This document shows positions 61,312 to 64,000 of a DNA stretch of 64,000 nt, one piece after another; the first letter of the stretch is position 1, and each line of letters starts with the position of its first letter. The stretch spans positions 4,650,001-4,714,000 of the forward strand of contig NZ_CP019304.1 of NCBI RefSeq assembly GCF_001969265.1. The letters are read 5' to 3'. Under the pieces are notes generated by a model. It worked only from the letters and a program-made list of their open reading frames with translations, had not been told where the DNA came from and did not search any database. This DNA comes from Arthrobacter sp. QXT-31 (GTDB lineage: Bacteria; Actinomycetota; Actinomycetes; Actinomycetales; Micrococcaceae). The translations under genes were made by a program, and so were the position numbers.

Positions 61312-61761
61312 ATGAGCCACATGACCAGCTCAGAAGAACCCCTGCAGGAACTGCCAGCGGGAATGCCGAGAAGGTACGCAGAATATAAGCCAGTCACTTC
61401 GGATGCTGTACCCCCGCCAACCAACGTCGGCGGATACGACGACCTCCTCAGCTATTTCCAAGTGCGAGGCCAAACGCTGCTACGCAGAGCAGAAAGCCTC
61501 GCCACTCTTGATGAAGCCATCAATGATGGTTTGCCGGCCGATCTTGCCCGGCCTGTCGGGATGTTCTACGGAGACCTCCTCACGCACACTATTCCCGCAG
61601 CCCACTGGGAAGTAGTCGAGGAGGAATACCCCTTGGTTCGTGTCAGCAGAAAAGTTGCCGTTGACGTCGTCCGAGTCGCGCTACGGCGCCTGGCTACCCC
61701 GGAGCCCACCCTCGAACAAAACTATGCCCACGTCCTCGAACTCGTCAGGCAAGAAACGTAG
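61312..61761 (+). CDS. orphan helical protein
   Basis: 149 residues. After a Pro-rich start, SYFQVRGQTLLRRAESLATL, RPVGMFYGDLLTHTIPAAHW and VSRKVAVDVVRVALRRLATP. The layout, with the WxVVEEEYPLV motif, resembles small DUF6278-like hypotheticals, but this is not certain. Soluble. Confidence 0.6.
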   Translation: MSHMTSSEEPLQELPAGMPRRYAEYKPVTSDAVPPPTNVGGYDDLLSYFQVRGQTLLRRAESLATLDEAINDGLPADLARPVGMFYGDLLTHTIPAAHWEVVEEEYPLVRVSRKVAVDVVRVALRRLATPEPTLEQNYAHVLELVRQET

Positions 61762-61865
61762 AGGGAACCCCGACGGAGCCGGATGCGTTTACAGGCGAAT
61801 TAACCGCGAGCATTGTTAAGGCACGGCTCCGCTCGGGCCGTTCGTCGAATCGGGGGTAGTGCGAC

Positions 61866-62477
61866 ATGCAATGGAGCAAGCTGGTACCGGGAAATCCGTG
61901 GCCGCACGACATGGTGATCCGAGTGAATGATCTTCCGCACCACCTGACGCTCTTGCTCTTTGTCCGGGAGGCATGGTCCCTAGCCGGTGACATGGACATC
62001 CCTCCATTGCAGCCCGCACCCGATTGTGGACGTTCGCAAATGCCTCACTCAGCAGATACGTCCACGTGGGATAAGCGCTGGAAAACGACGTGGAACCAAG
62101 CATTGAGTTGGTATGAGATCGAAGAGAGGGAACATCACCCCACGCCTGCCGAGATGCGCGATTCCCAGGATCCAAGTCAGGGCTTGAACCCGTTCATCCC
62201 GCCCTTCTGGACGCAGCAGTACGAATGGGAGGGCCTTGACCGAGACGCTTACCAGGCTTGGGAACAACGCCTGATGCCCAATTTTCCGCAAGATGCCGAA
62301 CGCAGGAGTCTTCAAGCACTTATCCCTGCATGGAAGAGCGGGATCGATACCATTATCGTCCTGCCATACCGCGGCTATTTTGCCCATCGCCTCAGCCACC
62401 AGCACCTCGTCGTGTCTGCGGACACCAGGAACAACGAAGCCGACTACAGCCGGGCCTTGAGGGAAAGCACGCTGTAG
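61866..62477 (+). CDS. conserved hypothetical protein
   Basis: 203 residues. HHLTLLLFVREAWSLAGDMD and WDKRWKTTWNQALSWYEIEE are Trp-rich helices. FPQDAERRSLQALIPAWKSGIDTIIVLPYRGYF and HLVVSADTRNNEADYSRAL close the protein. Soluble. No family recognised. It is convergent with the peptidase gene. Confidence 0.65.
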   Translation: MQWSKLVPGNPWPHDMVIRVNDLPHHLTLLLFVREAWSLAGDMDIPPLQPAPDCGRSQMPHSADTSTWDKRWKTTWNQALSWYEIEEREHHPTPAEMRDSQDPSQGLNPFIPPFWTQQYEWEGLDRDAYQAWEQRLMPNFPQDAERRSLQALIPAWKSGIDTIIVLPYRGYFAHRLSHQHLVVSADTRNNEADYSRALRESTL

Positions 62478-62537
62478 ATGTGCCACCTGGGGTTCCTTCC
62501 AGGCATCGTTCACGTCACACGGGATGTCCCTGATGCC

Positions 62538-64000
62538 TTACTCTTCGGGGAATTTCCTGACGATTTCAGTCGGAAAGACGCCGAGCAATTTGCGTCGGAG
62601 TTTCTTGCTTTTCTTCCAGTCGTCGGTGTGGATTTCGGTGCTTCTTCCGCGCCGGTCCAGCAATGACACGCAGCCGCAGCTGCGGTCACCCGCGAGGACG
62701 ATGTCGGCAAGCTTGATGGACTTAGTTTTGCCTGATTCCAGCTTCAGTAGGTGGGTTTCTGTCAGTTCAAGGGCTGCCTTGGATGTCTTGTTTAACCACC
62801 TGCTCTGCCCATCGGGGGAACTTTGCGGCTTTGGATCTCCGTTGTTGTTGTGTCGCTGCCAGATGTCGTAGGGGTCCAGGGTCAGTCCCAGTGCGGAGGC
62901 GTCCGCGTGGCGGATTTTGGTGCTCTTGTCCACAGCGACGATGAGCGATGCCAAGCCCGCTGCCAGGGTTGCTGTCAGCTCAGGGGAAGTTATCGCCATG
63001 GCGCGATCTAGGACTGTCTGCCTGGTTGGAGTGGTTCGTCCGAGCAGGCCGTTGACTGCTATTTGATCGACGTAATCGGAAGCGTGGCTGTCGTCCCATG
63101 TGAGTGCAGCCTGCAGGGTGCGGATCGCGGCCTGCATCGCGTCCTGCCTGAATCCAGTTGCCGCCACGTCCCTGACAGCGGTAACACTGGCGTGCAATGC
63201 CTTGGTGATGTTCGCCTCGAGTGGGTCAAGAACGAGGTCGAGCTGGCAGCACTGGTTATCGATTTCGGTCGTGAAGATCACGACCGAGTAGATGAGGCCG
63301 CTGGTGTGCCGGAGTCTCGTGAGGAGCTCATATCGCAGCGCCTCTCCGAGGAAGGTCGAATTCCTCAACGGAACGAGGAGAGACAGTGCTATCCCCTCCT
63401 TCTGGGATCTGATCAGGGTGGGCGTGGTGATGACGGGAGCCGAGTGGTGCCGCGTGACGCTGTTGCCCGCCGGCAGGCAGATATTCAACGAGTCGGGTAC
63501 GGGGCCGGTAAATGTTATGGCCGCGTTTTCTGCCGTAAACCATTGCCTGGCCCATTTAATCGCTTCGTCACGGCTCAGACTTGTGATTGTTGGAGAACCA
63601 AGGTGCCCTGCGCCAAGCCCGTTCGTTCCAAACCGGTTGGTCAGCAATCCACTGGAAATTGCAGTGAATCCTCGAGGGTCTTCTGCTGCGATGATCGATT
63701 TCTCCAGTGCGAGATCTTCCTCGGTAACAGCCGAAAAACCTGAGACGGCGGCTGCGATGGCGTTGAGGTATTCGGCAACGTCGTCGGGATCGCCTGAGGC
63801 ATAGAACTCGACGGAGTCCATTTGGACCGCGCCGCCGTGGGACATGGTAACCGGTTGCACCATGCGGAGAATGGCATGTTCGACCAGGTGAGTAATGCCC
63901 GCCAGCGTCACCGGCTCATTGCGAAAGCCGACGCCGAACACCAGAGTCCCCGTGCTAACCCCGCCCGTGTCCACGGAATGCGTCGGAATGCCATTGTGCG
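62538..64000 (-). CDS. M16-family zinc peptidase with C-terminal extension (cut by window end)
   Basis: 487 residues are visible; the frame stays open to the window edge (HNGIPTHSVDTGGVSTG), so the start is outside. The inverted zinc motif HLVEH occurs in AGITHLVEHAILRM, and the downstream glutamate is probably in LALEKSIIAAE. The second half is a typical M16 C-terminal lobe (TRLRHTSGLIYSVVIF). About 95 residues after 390 (ALELTETHLLKLESGKTKSI...RRGRSTEIHTDDW) look like an extra PH-like domain. It is a processing-type peptidase; its substrate is unknown. Confidence 0.8.
   Translation of the reverse strand, partial: HNGIPTHSVDTGGVSTGTLVFGVGFRNEPVTLAGITHLVEHAILRMVQPVTMSHGGAVQMDSVEFYASGDPDDVAEYLNAIAAAVSGFSAVTEEDLALEKSIIAAEDPRGFTAISSGLLTNRFGTNGLGAGHLGSPTITSLSRDEAIKWARQWFTAENAAITFTGPVPDSLNICLPAGNSVTRHHSAPVITTPTLIRSQKEGIALSLLVPLRNSTFLGEALRYELLTRLRHTSGLIYSVVIFTTEIDNQCCQLDLVLDPLEANITKALHASVTAVRDVAATGFRQDAMQAAIRTLQAALTWDDSHASDYVDQIAVNGLLGRTTPTRQTVLDRAMAITSPELTATLAAGLASLIVAVDKSTKIRHADASALGLTLDPYDIWQRHNNNGDPKPQSSPDGQSRWLNKTSKAALELTETHLLKLESGKTKSIKLADIVLAGDRSCGCVSLLDRRGRSTEIHTDDWKKSKKLRRKLLGVFPTEIVRKFPEE

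Overview
The window is high-GC actinobacterial DNA. A Micrococcaceae bacterium of the Arthrobacter/Pseudarthrobacter type is the best guess. This rests on gene content (GlgC, CFP30B-like double-VOC protein, actinobacterial BioYMN, DUF3099, DUF222/HNH genes, ATP-grasp/alpha-E/transglutaminase operon) and on the many genes whose start codon lies 6-7 nt after a TAnnnT -10 box, as in leaderless actinobacterial transcription. The genus is an inference.

Layout: (1) 0-12 kb is core metabolism: end of glgC, an unusual SDR protein, two PPOX-fold proteins, a coupled ATP-grasp/alpha-E/transglutaminase operon, a YeiH-type exporter, aminopeptidase N, a lipoate-ligase-like protein and zinc-free ribosomal protein L31. 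(2) 12.3-17.9 kb is a catabolic-looking cluster: broken HAD dehalogenase, hydroxylysine-kinase-like kinase, class III PLP enzyme of the phospho-lyase type, orphan amino-acid-binding lipoprotein and ROK-type regulator. (3) 17.9-37.4 kb is mostly core: TrmH/TauE/ABC operon, ArsR-CDF metal efflux, CGNR regulator with MFS pump, PAP2, serB, VOC protein, SDR with a duplicated operator-like palindrome, fabG, DUF3099-SURF1-YbaK operon, RibD-like reductase, frameshifted HNH gene, ABC-F ATPase and the bioYMN biotin transporter.

(4) From about 38.2 kb, where a LacI-type gene is cut off, to about 62.5 kb the sequence is accessory. It has two complete IS21-family elements, each with a 6-bp target duplication, an internally deleted IS1182-like element, a secreted FG-GAP repeat protein, and many short orphan genes, often encoding one- or two-helix membrane proteins or small acidic proteins. 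Between these genes lies a dispersed intergenic repeat family. About ten copies are recognisable and all have the same orientation. Their cores are conserved; their outer arms differ between copies but remain complementary within most copies. A 90-residue protein resembling the GyrA coiled-coil region occurs twice with its flanks, and a 193-residue orphan protein occurs once intact and once frameshifted. The window ends in a truncated M16 peptidase gene.

The most novel features are the same-orientation structured repeats that bound small genes (a cassette-like array with no recombinase in the window), the stand-alone GyrA-like proteins inside it, and the putative kinase/phospho-lyase cluster. 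No tRNA, rRNA or CRISPR array was recognised. All function calls come from reading sequence motifs; no database search was run.
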